48,614 nucleotides of DNA from Deltaproteobacteria bacterium (GTDB lineage Bacteria; Myxococcota_A; Polyangia; HGW-17; SLPX01), in NCBI GenBank assembly GCA_021162935.1, contig JAGGXR010000104.1, forward strand, positions 1 through 48,614, read 5' to 3'. Positions within the stretch are counted from its first letter, which is position 1, and every line of letters starts with the position of its first letter. A program made the position numbers and the translations under genes. Shown in pieces: positions 1-9,511 of the stretch. The notes under the pieces were generated by a model. That model was not told where the DNA came from. It searched no databases and worked only from the letters and a program-made list of their open reading frames with translations.

Positions 1-216
1 GGCACCAGCCCCAGCGCCCATGGCGGCACCAGCCCCAGCGCCCATGACAGCACCAGCTCCCGCGCCAGCGCCCATGGCGGCACCAGCCCCAGCGCCCGTG
101 GCGGCCCCAGCGCCAGCCCCAGCACCCGTGGCAGCACCAGCTCCCGCGCCAGCGCCCATGGCGGCACCAGCCCCAGCGCCCATGGCGGCCCCAGCCCCAG
201 CTCCAGCGCCCATGGC
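1..216. repeat. Pro/Ala-coding tandem repeat
   Basis: Degenerate tandem repeat with a basic unit of about 24 bp (roughly PMAAPAPA when translated) that fills the beginning of the window and encodes the low-complexity part of the DUF4389 protein. The repeat runs off the left edge, so the true copy number is unknown. It is likely prone to slippage and copy-number variation. Confidence 0.85.
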
Positions 217-928
217 GGGCGGCGGTATGGGCGCTCCCCCAGCAGCCCCACCTGCTTCGGGCGGCCCGATGGGGGTTCCCCCGGCAGGAGGTCCTGTTTA
301 TGGGGACGTGAATGGATCGGATTGGGACGATGCTTCTGGAAGGCAGCATCCGGTGTACTTGAGGATGCCCTATGGCGCAGACTCGTCTCGTGGTCAGGCG
401 CTTCTGTTCACCCTGCTCGGGTTTGTCGGCATGCTCATGATGATTCCCCATTTTCTATGGCTCTTCTTGGTGGCCATCGGGGTGGCAGTCGTCAACGGGC
501 TTTCGTTTTGGATCATCCTTTTCACGGGGCATTATCCAAGGGGATGGTTCGAGTTCATGCGGAAGTTTCTGCGCTACACCGAGCGGCTCAATGCGTATAT
601 GCAGGTGCGTATCAACGGGTATCCGTCCTTTTCCTTGAGTTCCGAGGATGAGCAACTCGATCTGATCATTCCCTATCCGGAAAAGCATTCTCGGCTCTGG
701 CTGTTCTTTTCCGGAATTGCGGCGTTTCCAGTCATGTTGCTCAATGGCATCTACGGTATTTGGGCTGGTATCCTGACCATGCTCGGCCCTTGGGCCGTCC
801 TGTTTTCCGGGGCCTATCCGCAGAGCTGGTTCGAGTTCGTGCGCAAGCAGCGGCAGCAGAATCTGCGGATTCGGGCCTTTACGATGTGGTTGCGCAACGA
901 GTATCCGCCATTTGGATTGGACGACTGA
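2..928 (+). CDS. DUF4389 membrane protein with Pro/Ala repeat (5' partial)
   Basis: The frame is open to the left edge, so the start is outside the window and 308 residues are visible. About the first 75 are Pro/Ala/Met repeats and the next 30 are Gly/Pro-rich. The C-terminal 200 residues hold two copies of a module: hydrophobic membrane segments, then FTGHYPRGWFEF...YPSFSL in the first copy and FSGAYPQSWFEF...YPPFGL in the second. This matches the DUF4389 family, membrane proteins of unknown function usually carrying the FTG.YPRG.F.F signature. The family assignment comes from that motif; no biochemical role is known. The repeat probably forms a flexible cytoplasmic or periplasmic linker (inference). 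coaX starts 128 bp downstream on the same strand. Confidence 0.85.
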   Translation, partial: APAPAPMAAPAPAPMTAPAPAPAPMAAPAPAPVAAPAPAPAPVAAPAPAPAPMAAPAPAPMAAPAPAPAPMAGGGMGAPPAAPPASGGPMGVPPAGGPVYGDVNGSDWDDASGRQHPVYLRMPYGADSSRGQALLFTLLGFVGMLMMIPHFLWLFLVAIGVAVVNGLSFWIILFTGHYPRGWFEFMRKFLRYTERLNAYMQVRINGYPSFSLSSEDEQLDLIIPYPEKHSRLWLFFSGIAAFPVMLLNGIYGIWAGILTMLGPWAVLFSGAYPQSWFEFVRKQRQQNLRIRAFTMWLRNEYPPFGLDD

Positions 929-1056
929 GCGATTCAGTTGGACGGTTTGATGCGGTGGTTCGTATTCGACCCGATTCGAGTGCAGCATCGGGGTCGGTGA
1001 TGTGGGCGCTTTGCCGTGTTTGGTGGGCAGAAACGACCTAGGAGTGGAGGCGGGCC

Positions 1057-1827
1057 ATGTTATTGGCGATTGACGTAGGAAATACGAACACGACCCTGGG
1101 GGTCTTCGATGGGCAGCGGCTGCTTGCCCATTGGAGGATTCAGACCCGGCCGGAACGGACCTCGGACGAGTACACCGTCTTGTTGGCCGAGTTGTTTTCC
1201 TTCAGGCACGTGGAGCGCGAGGCGATTCATCACGCCTGTCTGTCCTGTGTGGTGCCGCCGGTGCAAAATCCAGTGGTCGAAGCTTTGGTGGAGTATCTGA
1301 ATCTGAATCCGTTGGTGATCAGTCCCGGGGTGCGCACTGGGATGCCGCTGTTGCTCGATAATCCGAAAGAGGCCGGGGCGGACCGGATCGCGAACGCGGT
1401 CGCTGCCTATGAAACGGCCAAGAAGTCTTGCATCGTCGTGGACTTCGGCACCGCCACCACCTTCGACATGGTTTCGGACCAGGGTGAGTACCTCGGTGGC
1501 GCCATCGCTCCTGGTATCCAGCTCAGTGCGGATGCCCTGTTCACCGCTGCGGCCAAGCTGCCCAGGGTGTCGCTGCTGCGGCCCAGGCACGCCATTGGCC
1601 GCAACACCGAAGAGAGCATGCAGGCCGGTCTTGTTTTCGGCTACGTCGGCTTAGTGGACGGGATCGTGGAGCGGATGATGCGCGAGCGCGAGGCGCCCGA
1701 CTGTCGTGTGTTCGCAACGGGTGGTCAGGCCAGGCTCTTGGTTGGCGCCTCTCGATTCGTACGGGACGTGGATGAGTTTTTGACCCTGCAGGGCCTCCGC
1801 ATTCTCTATCGGCGCAACAGGGCGTAG
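1057..1827 (+). CDS. coaX: Type III pantothenate kinase
   Basis: Phosphorylates pantothenate in the first step of coenzyme A synthesis, in the cytoplasm. The 256 residues match the usual CoaX length. The N-terminal ATP-binding signature DVGNTNTTLG is present, followed by the substrate-region GADRIANAVAAYE and the second phosphate-binding motif DFGTATTFD, then GGAIAPG; all are typical of the ASKHA-fold CoaX family and absent from CoaA (type I) kinases. The ATG is preceded by a purine-rich GGAGTGGAGG stretch. No BirA-type domain is fused, although CoaX often neighbours birA. About 260 bp separate it from the kinase gene, so co-transcription is uncertain. Confidence 0.96.
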   Translation: MLLAIDVGNTNTTLGVFDGQRLLAHWRIQTRPERTSDEYTVLLAELFSFRHVEREAIHHACLSCVVPPVQNPVVEALVEYLNLNPLVISPGVRTGMPLLLDNPKEAGADRIANAVAAYETAKKSCIVVDFGTATTFDMVSDQGEYLGGAIAPGIQLSADALFTAAAKLPRVSLLRPRHAIGRNTEESMQAGLVFGYVGLVDGIVERMMREREAPDCRVFATGGQARLLVGASRFVRDVDEFLTLQGLRILYRRNRA

Positions 1828-2086
1828 CTGTTTCCATCCATCGGTGGACGCAGAATCATGGTCAGGGCTGGGGTGGGCCATCGATCTATTTCGATGGTCC
1901 GTGATCGCGACATTTTTGTCATGGGTTGTTCAGGGGGGGCGGTGGTCGACGATCAGCCGGAGGGACCACATGGGAACCACAGTAGGATCCTGTTTTTACT
2001 CCCTCGCCTCTTCGGTGGAATGGTACTGGACAGAAACCCGGTCAATCGCATAAGCATAAGGTAGATACTTCGGGAGGCGCACAGGG
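1828..2086. other. Intergenic region, coaX to kinase gene
   Basis: 259 bp with no convincing gene; short overlapping frames here have no ribosome site and no recognisable product. A TGGACA / TAAGCA pair near 2026-2055 could be a weak promoter for the kinase gene, but the match is poor. A GGGAGG-like ribosome site lies just before 2087. Confidence 0.5.
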
Positions 2087-5000
2087 ATGTTTGCAGAGGT
2101 TGGTCGTCGCTACACGCTCCAGCGAAAGATTGGTGTTGGCGGGATGGGGGTGGTCTACGAGGCGATGGACCGTGAGTCTGGAGCAACGGTGGCGCTCAAG
2201 ACGCTCATCAACGTTGCCGGATCGTCCCTGCTTCGGTTCAAACAGGAGTTTCGTGGGCTGGCGGAGCTCCAGCATCCCAACCTGGTGCGACTGCACGAGC
2301 TGGAAGAAGTAGATGGGCTCTGGTTCTTCACGATGGATCTCATCGATGGTGTGGACCTGGTGAGCCACGTCTGTAGCGGCCAGGACATCGTGGTCCCGAT
2401 CACCTCGCAGACTGGCATGGACGTGCCGCCGGCCTCCTCCAAGTCGTTTCCACCAGAAGGGTCGTTGACGGACCAGACCGGGTCGGATTCGGCCGATGTT
2501 CTCAGCGATAATTTGGGCGCTCTCTATGACCGGGATCGGTTGATCTCGGCATTCAGACAACTCGGTCGCGTGCTGACGTTTCTTCATGACAGGGGAAAGG
2601 TGCATCGCGACATCAAGCCGTCGAACATCCTGGTCACCAGGTCGGGAAAACTCGTGTTGCTGGATTTTGGCCTGATGGTGGCGCAAGACCGCGACGAGGC
2701 GGACAAGCTCACCGATGCCGGTTTGGCGGGAACGGCCGCCTACATGGCGCCCGAGGTGGCGGCGGAGGCGCGGGCCACGGCAGCCTCCGATTGGTACTCG
2801 GTTGGCGTCATCCTGTATCAGGTTTTGACCGGTCGCCTCCCCTTCGAAGGAAGTGTCCTGCAGGTCCTGTTGAACAAGCAGGGGCAGATTCCCGAATCGC
2901 CTCGACTCGTGCATCTGCAATGCGACGGCGATTTGGCGGATCTGGCCATGGCCCTGCTCGACCCGGATCCCGCCCTGCGCCCCAGTGGGTTGGCTGTCCT
3001 GTCCAGGCTCGGTGACAAGAATGCAGCTCGGTTGGCCGCCCATAGCGGATCGAGCGGGTCCTCTGGTGCGGACGAGTTGTTTGTGGGTCGCGAGCGTGAG
3101 ATGGGCCAGTTGCAACGGTTTTGGGAAGACGCCGTGGGTGGCCGGTCGTCGATCGCGCTGGTGACAGGATCTTCGGGGATCGGGAAGTCGGCTTTGATCG
3201 CGCGATTCAAGAGACACGTCCGGGAGACGACCAACGGGGCACTGTTCATTTTTTCAGGCAAGTGCCATGAGCGGGAGTCGGTGCCGTTCAAAGGTTTCGA
3301 CGCGGTGGTGGACAAGATGGCTGTGGCACTCCTCCACGAGGAACGCCGTGGTCATCTGGTCGAATTCCCTCCGGACATGAATTTGCTCGTGGGCATGTTT
3401 CCGGTTTTGGGCAGGATTCGAGCGCTGTCGTCTGCACTGAATCGCCGTGACGCGGTCGAACGTTCTCCTCGTGAGAGTCGTCGCCGTGCCCTTGCAGCCT
3501 TCGGGTCGGTGCTCGAGAGCATGGCGGCCATGCAGCCCATCCTGGTTTTCATCGACGACATCCAGTGGAGCGATGCGGACAGCATGGATCTGCTCGAAAA
3601 CCTCGTGTCCAGGTTTGCCGAGGGAACCGGCCCCACGCGTCGCGTGCTGTTTCTGTTGGCTCGGAGAAACGAAGAGCAGCAGGTTCGGTCGGATTCGGAT
3701 CTGACGCCATGGGCGCGGATGGAGCAGAGCGGAGCCTTCAAGGATGTCCTTCTCGGGCCTTTGGGCGATCAGGAGGCGCGGGCCATGGCTGTTGCCTTCT
3801 TGGATCGGGCCGGCCTGCATGGTGCAGACCTGGCAGAGCGCATCGCGGCCGAGTCGGAGGGTAATCCGTTCTTCGTCGGGGAGATGGTGCGGTATCTGCA
3901 GTATCGATCGCCAACCTCTGGAGAGCAGGACCTCAGCACGGCTTTGAGCCTCGATGATGTGATTGTGGACCGCGTGTCTGACCTGACGGGCAAGGGCAGA
4001 CGCCTGCTCGAAACACTCGCTGTTGCCGGAGAAGCCTTGCCCCACGTGATCCTGGCGACGGCTGCTGACGTGCCCATGTCGGACCCGGATTGGTGGAAAG
4101 AGGTGTCCGTGCTGCGGGGGCGTCGGCTCTTTCGCTGCCATGGATTCAGGACCAGGGATCTCGTCGAGACCTATCACGATCGGATTCGGGAAACCGTGGT
4201 GGGGCGGATGGACGAGGACCAACGGCGCGGGATCCACATGAATCTGGCGCGCGCCATGGAGGGGGCACGCCACGTCTCAGTGGACGTCCTGGCGCGACAT
4301 TGGCTTGCGGCTGGCAGGACGGACCATGCCAAGAGATACGTGATCCAGGCAGCCAAGCGTGCCATGGAGAAGTTGGCCTTCGATCGGGCTGCTGTGTTGT
4401 ACGAGCAGGCGATCGAGTTGGCCGAGGATCCAGATGTTCGGGTGGATCTGTTCCTTGGGCTCGGAGATGCACTGGCGAGCATCGGCCAGGTGCGTCGGTC
4501 GGCGGACGCCTACGCAAGGGCGGCCGGGCTGAGTACGGACGTGGCGGTGCGGCTCGATGCCCGGTACAAAGCAGCCAATCAGATGCTGCGGGGCGGCTAC
4601 CTGGATCGTGGTTTCGCGGAGATCAGCGCGGTCCTGTCGGAGATCGGGTATTCCATGCCGAAGCTCGGCAAGAGGGCGTTGGTGGCGACGGGACTCGCCA
4701 GGGCGCGGCTCAAGATACGCGGTCTGTCGTACAAGCCGCGCGACCGTTCGGAGATTTCGAAAAAGGATCGCAGGGAGTTGGACGTGCTGTGGTCCGTCTC
4801 GATTGGGCTCAGCATCGTCGAGCCTGTTCTGAGCGCCTTGTTTGGCGCCCATCTGATGCGGCGTGCCCTCGATATCGGAGACGAGACGATGATCATCGGT
4901 GGTTTCGCCATCGAGGCTGGGTTGCTGGCCACCTACGGAGAGAAGAAGCGTCGGGAGGTGGACGGGCTGATCGAGCGAGTCGAGGCGTTGGCCCAGAAGA

Positions 5001-5917
5001 GCGACGACGTGTCCATGCAGGGACGCGCGTATCTCGCACGCTGCATCGCCGAGTTTTTTTCTGGCAACTGGCTCGTCTCTGCGGATATGGGCAACAAGGC
5101 GGCGGAGCATTTCCGCGATCGGTGTCATGGCGTGGGTTGGGAGCTGGCTGCAAGCTATTCCTTCGTTGGATTCGCCTTCCGCATGTACGGTGACTTGAAG
5201 GCGCTCGGTGAACACGTCCAGGCTCACCACGGCGAGGCTCGTCGGTCCGGGGATCGTTTTCTGGCCGCAAACATCGAAACGACCATGGGGTTGGCTTGGC
5301 TGGCCGAGGATCGGGCCGAGCTGGTCGAGGAGTACCTTGAACACGCCTTGGATTCGTGGCCTCAGGATCGGTACCAGTTGCAGCACTTCTATCGACTCCT
5401 TGGCTGGATCGATCTGCTTCTCTACGAGCGCCGGGTCGAGGAAGCCTGTCGTCGCGTGGATCGGGAAATGGATCAGATTCAAAGAGCGCTCCTGGTGCGC
5501 GTCGAGTACGTCGAGTCCGAGACGTTGCGGTTACGCGCCCGAGCGTCTCTCGCATTTGCGCCCCAATGCAAAGGTTCTGAGCGGGCCCGCCAACTTCGGA
5601 TCGCTGCCAAGGCCATTGCGAAGTTGAAACGCCAACATGCGGCCATGGCGAGAGGGTGGGCCGATATTTTGGATGCCGCCTTGATCTGGAACAAGACCGG
5701 CGATCGTCAGGTGACCGAACAGGCCCTACTCCGAGCCGTCGAAATCCTGGAGGCGGCCGACCGGGTTTTGGAGGCGCTCGCCGCCAGGAGAAGGCTCGCC
5801 GAGTTGAAGGGTGACGATGCGGCCCTTCGTTCCGTGGACGAGGAGATGGGAAAGCTCGGAGTCGTTCGACCTGATCGCATGACCGAGGTTATGTCGCCAG
5901 GATTCGTCTTTTCTTGA
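2087..5917 (+). CDS. Ser/Thr protein kinase fused to STAND-type ATPase and TPR-like region
   Basis: A 1276-residue signalling protein. The N-terminal Hanks-type kinase has the glycine loop GVGGMGVVYEA, the VALK lysine, catalytic HRDIKPSN (Asp175), DFG (Asp193) and GTAAYMAPE, so it should be active. It carries an insertion rich in Ser/Pro/Asp between the N- and C-lobes (about residues 105-145). A linker leads to an AAA/STAND ATPase beginning FVGRERE, with Walker A GSSGIGKS (361-368) and Walker B ILVFIDD (485-491). The C-terminal 600 residues are helical and TPR-like. This architecture is known from PknK/MalT-like regulators and is abundant in myxobacteria; input and substrates are unknown. No transmembrane segment is seen, so it is probably cytoplasmic. 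A GGGAGG ribosome site precedes the ATG. Confidence 0.93.
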   Translation: MFAEVGRRYTLQRKIGVGGMGVVYEAMDRESGATVALKTLINVAGSSLLRFKQEFRGLAELQHPNLVRLHELEEVDGLWFFTMDLIDGVDLVSHVCSGQDIVVPITSQTGMDVPPASSKSFPPEGSLTDQTGSDSADVLSDNLGALYDRDRLISAFRQLGRVLTFLHDRGKVHRDIKPSNILVTRSGKLVLLDFGLMVAQDRDEADKLTDAGLAGTAAYMAPEVAAEARATAASDWYSVGVILYQVLTGRLPFEGSVLQVLLNKQGQIPESPRLVHLQCDGDLADLAMALLDPDPALRPSGLAVLSRLGDKNAARLAAHSGSSGSSGADELFVGREREMGQLQRFWEDAVGGRSSIALVTGSSGIGKSALIARFKRHVRETTNGALFIFSGKCHERESVPFKGFDAVVDKMAVALLHEERRGHLVEFPPDMNLLVGMFPVLGRIRALSSALNRRDAVERSPRESRRRALAAFGSVLESMAAMQPILVFIDDIQWSDADSMDLLENLVSRFAEGTGPTRRVLFLLARRNEEQQVRSDSDLTPWARMEQSGAFKDVLLGPLGDQEARAMAVAFLDRAGLHGADLAERIAAESEGNPFFVGEMVRYLQYRSPTSGEQDLSTALSLDDVIVDRVSDLTGKGRRLLETLAVAGEALPHVILATAADVPMSDPDWWKEVSVLRGRRLFRCHGFRTRDLVETYHDRIRETVVGRMDEDQRRGIHMNLARAMEGARHVSVDVLARHWLAAGRTDHAKRYVIQAAKRAMEKLAFDRAAVLYEQAIELAEDPDVRVDLFLGLGDALASIGQVRRSADAYARAAGLSTDVAVRLDARYKAANQMLRGGYLDRGFAEISAVLSEIGYSMPKLGKRALVATGLARARLKIRGLSYKPRDRSEISKKDRRELDVLWSVSIGLSIVEPVLSALFGAHLMRRALDIGDETMIIGGFAIEAGLLATYGEKKRREVDGLIERVEALAQKSDDVSMQGRAYLARCIAEFFSGNWLVSADMGNKAAEHFRDRCHGVGWELAASYSFVGFAFRMYGDLKALGEHVQAHHGEARRSGDRFLAANIETTMGLAWLAEDRAELVEEYLEHALDSWPQDRYQLQHFYRLLGWIDLLLYERRVEEACRRVDREMDQIQRALLVRVEYVESETLRLRARASLAFAPQCKGSERARQLRIAAKAIAKLKRQHAAMARGWADILDAALIWNKTGDRQVTEQALLRAVEILEAADRVLEALAARRRLAELKGDDAALRSVDEEMGKLGVVRPDRMTEVMSPGFVFS

Positions 5918-5966
5918 TGGCCCCCGATTCCTTCCTTAGGTGGAGCCTGGTCGTATTGGTTTGCCC

Positions 5967-5996
5967 TTGACCAGAAAGGTGTCTCTGCAATATATG
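5967..5996 (+). promoter_or_regulatory. Putative sigma70 promoter of EF-G-like gene
   Basis: TTGACC at 5967-5972, an 18-bp spacer, and TATATG at 5991-5996. It lies in the 224-bp gap before the EF-G-like gene and would give a leader of about 140 nt. Match judged by eye. Confidence 0.5.
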
Positions 5997-6141
5997 AACG
6001 GACTGAGTTTGTGCGGATCTGGCCTTCTCAGGGAAAAAGTGAGCAGTCAATGAGCGGTCACTGGCCGGGGGCCGGTGGCGAAAATCAGGGCCGGAGGCCT
6101 GCTGTGCCTGGCATGACGGTCGAGACGAGGATGGGAGCGCG

Positions 6142-8259
6142 ATGAAGGTATACAACACCAAAGATGTGCGGAACGTGGCGTTTGTTGGCCAAAGGGGATC
6201 GGGAAAGACCTCGATTTGCGAGGCCATGCTGTTCGACGGCGGGATGGTGACCCGACTTTGTTCAGTGGACGAAGGCAATTCGAATTTTGACTTCGAGCCC
6301 GAGGAGATCAAGCGGACGAGCACGATCCAAGTCGCTCTCGGTTATGTGGAATGGTCGAAGAAGAAGGTCAATGTGATCGACACTCCCGGAGCCAGCGATT
6401 TCATGTACGATACCAAGATGGCCATGAAGGTCGCCGACAGTGCCGTGGTCGTCATTTCGGCGACCGATGGAGTCATGGTGAACACGGAAAAGGTTTGGGG
6501 CTATGCCGACCAGTTTGGTCTGCCGCGAGCGGTTTTCGTGAGCAAGATGGATCAGGAGCGGTCCGACTTTGACAAAGTGCTGGCGGAGGTCCGAGAGCAA
6601 CTCAGTCGCAAGGCCGTTGCGTTCCAGGTGCCCATCGGCAAGGAACAGGACTTCAAGGGCGTGGTGGACCTGCTTTCCGGCAAGGCGTTCCTGTTCGATG
6701 ACGGCGGCAAGAAGGTGACGCAGGCGGATGTGCCCGCAGACCTCAAGGATACGGTGGATGCGGCGCGTCTTGTACTCGTGGAGATGGTGGCCGAAAGCGA
6801 CGATGAGTTGATGGAGAAGTACCTCGAAGGCGAGGAGTTGACCGTCGAAGAGTTGAACCGAGGACTTCGTACTGCCGTTGCGAACGGAGACGTGGTACCG
6901 GTGCTTTGTGGATCCGGTAAGAAGAACATGGGCATCCAGTCCATGCTGGACCTGGCGGTGGACGTGTTCCCCTGTCCCGACGCCCACAAGCCCTTCGAGG
7001 CCACGACGGGCGATGGTCAGGATGTGGAGCGCGCCACGGATTCGTCCCTGCCCTTTTCTGGGATCGTGTTCAAGACCATGGGTGTGGACATCGGCAGGAT
7101 GAGCGTCCTGCGGGTGGTGACGGGCACGCTCACTTCGGATTCGACCGTGATGAACCGCAACAAGGACGCCAAGGAGCGGTTTAGCCAGATCTACGTTGTC
7201 CAGGGAAAGAAGCGGGAGACGGTTTCCGAGGCACAGGCGGGCGACATCGTGGCCGTGGCCAAGCTCAAGGAAACCCGGACAGGACACACGTTGTGCGAAG
7301 ACAAGGAAACAGTGATCTACAAGGTGCCTGACGTTCCACAGCCGGTGACTTTCTATGCGTTTAAGCCCCGTTCCAAGGCGGACGAGGATCGGCTGGGCAC
7401 GAAGATTGGTGACATCCTCGCAGAGGATATTACCTTGCGGGTTGAGCGTGACGTGGAGACCGCTGAACTCGTCATGGGTGCCATGGGCCAGATTCACGTG
7501 GACACCACGGTGGAGCGGCTCCGTCGTCTGGGCGTCGAGGTGGATATGAGCCTTCCCAAAGTACCCTACCGGGAGGCCATCAAGAGCCGTGTGGGACGCA
7601 CCGAAGGAAAACACAAGAAACAGACCGGCGGTCGTGGTCAGTTTGGTATCTGCTACATTGAAGTGGAGCCGTTGCCCCGTGGCGGCAGTAAGGACGAGGA
7701 TGTGGTGGAGCTGCCCTGGGGCGGTGGATTTTCGTTCGTGGACAAGATTTTCGGCGGTTCGATCCCCCAGCAGTACCGACCCTCCATCGAGAAGGGGATT
7801 CGAGACCGTATGAGAAAGGGCGTCATCGCCGGATACCCCTTCGTGGATATTCGCGTCACCTTGGTGGATGGCAAGTATCACGACGTGGACTCGTCGGACT
7901 ATGCCTTCCAGCTCGCTGGGTCCAAGGCGTTCCAGGCTGCCACCAAGAAGGCGAATCCGGTGCTTCTGGAGCCCCTCTATACGATTGAGGTGGTCTGCCC
8001 AGATGACTCCATGGGCGATATCATGGGTGACATCAACTCGAAGCGTGGTCGAATCCTTGGTATGGAACCCATGGGCAAGTACCAGGTGATTCGCGCCCAG
8101 GTTCCGTTGGCCGAGGTGCAGCGATATGCCGCTGATCTGGACTCCTTGACCCAGGGGCGCGGAAGTTTCTCCTTGACCTTTGCGCAGTACGAAGAGGTTC
8201 CTGCTCAGCTCGCCGAGAAGATCATCGCCGAATCCAAGGTGGAAGAGGACGAGGAGTAG
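6142..8259 (+). CDS. Elongation factor G-like translational GTPase
   Basis: A 705-residue translational GTPase with the domain order of EF-G. G1 is GQRGSGKT (16-23), G3 is DTPGASDF (80-87) and G4 is SKMD (134-137). GSGKTS near the N-terminus and NFDFEPEEIKRTSTI in the switch I region resemble the EF-G-like group rather than canonical fusA, which reads AHIDAGKTT and DTPGHVDF. The C-terminal half holds EF-G domains III-V (GGRGQFG; DIMGDINSKRGRI). Position 84 is Ala where canonical EF-G has the catalytic His, so GTP hydrolysis may be slow or differently controlled (inference). It is not next to rpsL/rpsG/tuf, which again suggests an accessory paralogue. The ATG follows GGATGGGAG. Translocation or a stress role cannot be decided from sequence. 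Confidence 0.9.
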   Translation: MKVYNTKDVRNVAFVGQRGSGKTSICEAMLFDGGMVTRLCSVDEGNSNFDFEPEEIKRTSTIQVALGYVEWSKKKVNVIDTPGASDFMYDTKMAMKVADSAVVVISATDGVMVNTEKVWGYADQFGLPRAVFVSKMDQERSDFDKVLAEVREQLSRKAVAFQVPIGKEQDFKGVVDLLSGKAFLFDDGGKKVTQADVPADLKDTVDAARLVLVEMVAESDDELMEKYLEGEELTVEELNRGLRTAVANGDVVPVLCGSGKKNMGIQSMLDLAVDVFPCPDAHKPFEATTGDGQDVERATDSSLPFSGIVFKTMGVDIGRMSVLRVVTGTLTSDSTVMNRNKDAKERFSQIYVVQGKKRETVSEAQAGDIVAVAKLKETRTGHTLCEDKETVIYKVPDVPQPVTFYAFKPRSKADEDRLGTKIGDILAEDITLRVERDVETAELVMGAMGQIHVDTTVERLRRLGVEVDMSLPKVPYREAIKSRVGRTEGKHKKQTGGRGQFGICYIEVEPLPRGGSKDEDVVELPWGGGFSFVDKIFGGSIPQQYRPSIEKGIRDRMRKGVIAGYPFVDIRVTLVDGKYHDVDSSDYAFQLAGSKAFQAATKKANPVLLEPLYTIEVVCPDDSMGDIMGDINSKRGRILGMEPMGKYQVIRAQVPLAEVQRYAADLDSLTQGRGSFSLTFAQYEEVPAQLAEKIIAESKVEEDEE

Positions 8260-8276
8260 TCCTTTCGAGGCCTGTC

Positions 8277-9395
8277 ATGTCCCTTGAGCATCGGCCCCTT
8301 TCCTCCGATGAACTGCCTGCCGTCGCAGCGCGACTCGTGGCACCGTCGGTCCCCGTCAAATTGCGCCAGATGGCAGCCAAGGGCCTCGTGCCCGGGATGT
8401 CCGGGCCGGATTTGGTCTGTGTCCTCTACCAGCTCAGCCACGATTCGGATGCGTCGGTTTCCGATTTGGCCACCGGGACCCTATCCCATCTCGACGAGCC
8501 GATTCTCAAGGCCTGTCTGGACAAGGACCTGCCGCCGCAGGTGCTCGATACGTTGGCCCGTGCCGTCCATGGGCGATCCGCGCTCGTGGAATTGATGGTC
8601 CTCAACAACGCGGTGGCGGATGAGACCCTGGTGCGGCTCGTGTCGGATATGAACGAGCGCCTCACGGAGATGGTGGCCCGAAACGAGCAGCGTCTCCTGC
8701 GCTATCCAGCGCTCATTGAGGCCCTCTACGCGAATCCCAACACCAGGATGTCCACGGCGAGTCGCTGCGTGGAACTTGCCGTTCGCAACGGAGTCAAGTT
8801 GAGCATGGGCGCCTTCAGGGAGATGGCCCAGGCCATCGGTATGATGCCCCGGGACGAGGATCCGATGGATCGAGCCCTGGCGGAAGCCGAATTTGACCAA
8901 TCGTTTTCCTCTATTTATGAGGAGACGGCCTCCAAGGAGATTTCGGGCGAGGATTCGGAAGCTGAGGCCCATAAACATAAGGAACTTCTCCTTCGGATCG
9001 AGAAGCTTTCGATTCCGGAAAAGGTGCGTCTCGCCATTTTGGGCAATGCATTTCATCGCACCGTGCTTCTGCGCGATCCGAACCATATGGTGGCCATTGC
9101 GGCCATCAAGTCCCCGAAGCTGACCGAACTCGAGGTGGTGCGTGCGACCAAGAACCCGCAGATGTCCGAGGACGTGCTGCGCTACATCATGCACCGACGC
9201 GAGTGGCTCAAGATCTACCAGGTCAAGGCGAATCTGGCCGTGAATCCCAAGACACCGCTGTCCTTGGCCCTGCAGTTGTTGCCCCATTTGAGGCCCCGGG
9301 AGCTCAAGCTCCTGAGTCGCTCGAAGAACATCCCAACGGCTCTGCGGGGGGCGGCCAAGGCTCGTCTGGACAAGAAGCAGAAGCTGTCTGGGTGA
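8277..9395 (+). CDS. Uncharacterised helical-repeat protein
   Basis: 372 residues, predicted soluble and almost wholly alpha-helical, with Leu/Ala-rich segments of about 30-40 residues that read like degenerate HEAT-type repeats. I do not recognise a named family. There is no signal peptide or membrane segment. An acidic linker (about 205-235) separates two helical halves. The start lies 17 bp after the EF-G-like stop, so the two are probably co-transcribed; a role linked to that GTPase is possible but purely contextual. Confidence 0.8.
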   Translation: MSLEHRPLSSDELPAVAARLVAPSVPVKLRQMAAKGLVPGMSGPDLVCVLYQLSHDSDASVSDLATGTLSHLDEPILKACLDKDLPPQVLDTLARAVHGRSALVELMVLNNAVADETLVRLVSDMNERLTEMVARNEQRLLRYPALIEALYANPNTRMSTASRCVELAVRNGVKLSMGAFREMAQAIGMMPRDEDPMDRALAEAEFDQSFSSIYEETASKEISGEDSEAEAHKHKELLLRIEKLSIPEKVRLAILGNAFHRTVLLRDPNHMVAIAAIKSPKLTELEVVRATKNPQMSEDVLRYIMHRREWLKIYQVKANLAVNPKTPLSLALQLLPHLRPRELKLLSRSKNIPTALRGAAKARLDKKQKLSG

Positions 9396-9511
9396 CCGGC
9401 CTGTCGTGACCGGCGTTTCTTGTGCAACGGATGCGGTGCAGCGGGTGCGGTCTTTGTGAAGAAAGAAATCAGCGGGTGTGACGCATCAGCGTCCGTGAGT
9501 TGGAGACGATG

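Noticed and set aside
6262-7881. 539-codon minus-strand frame opposite the EF-G-like gene
   Set aside because: The plus-strand frame has all GTPase motifs; the opposite frame is His/Gly-rich noise.
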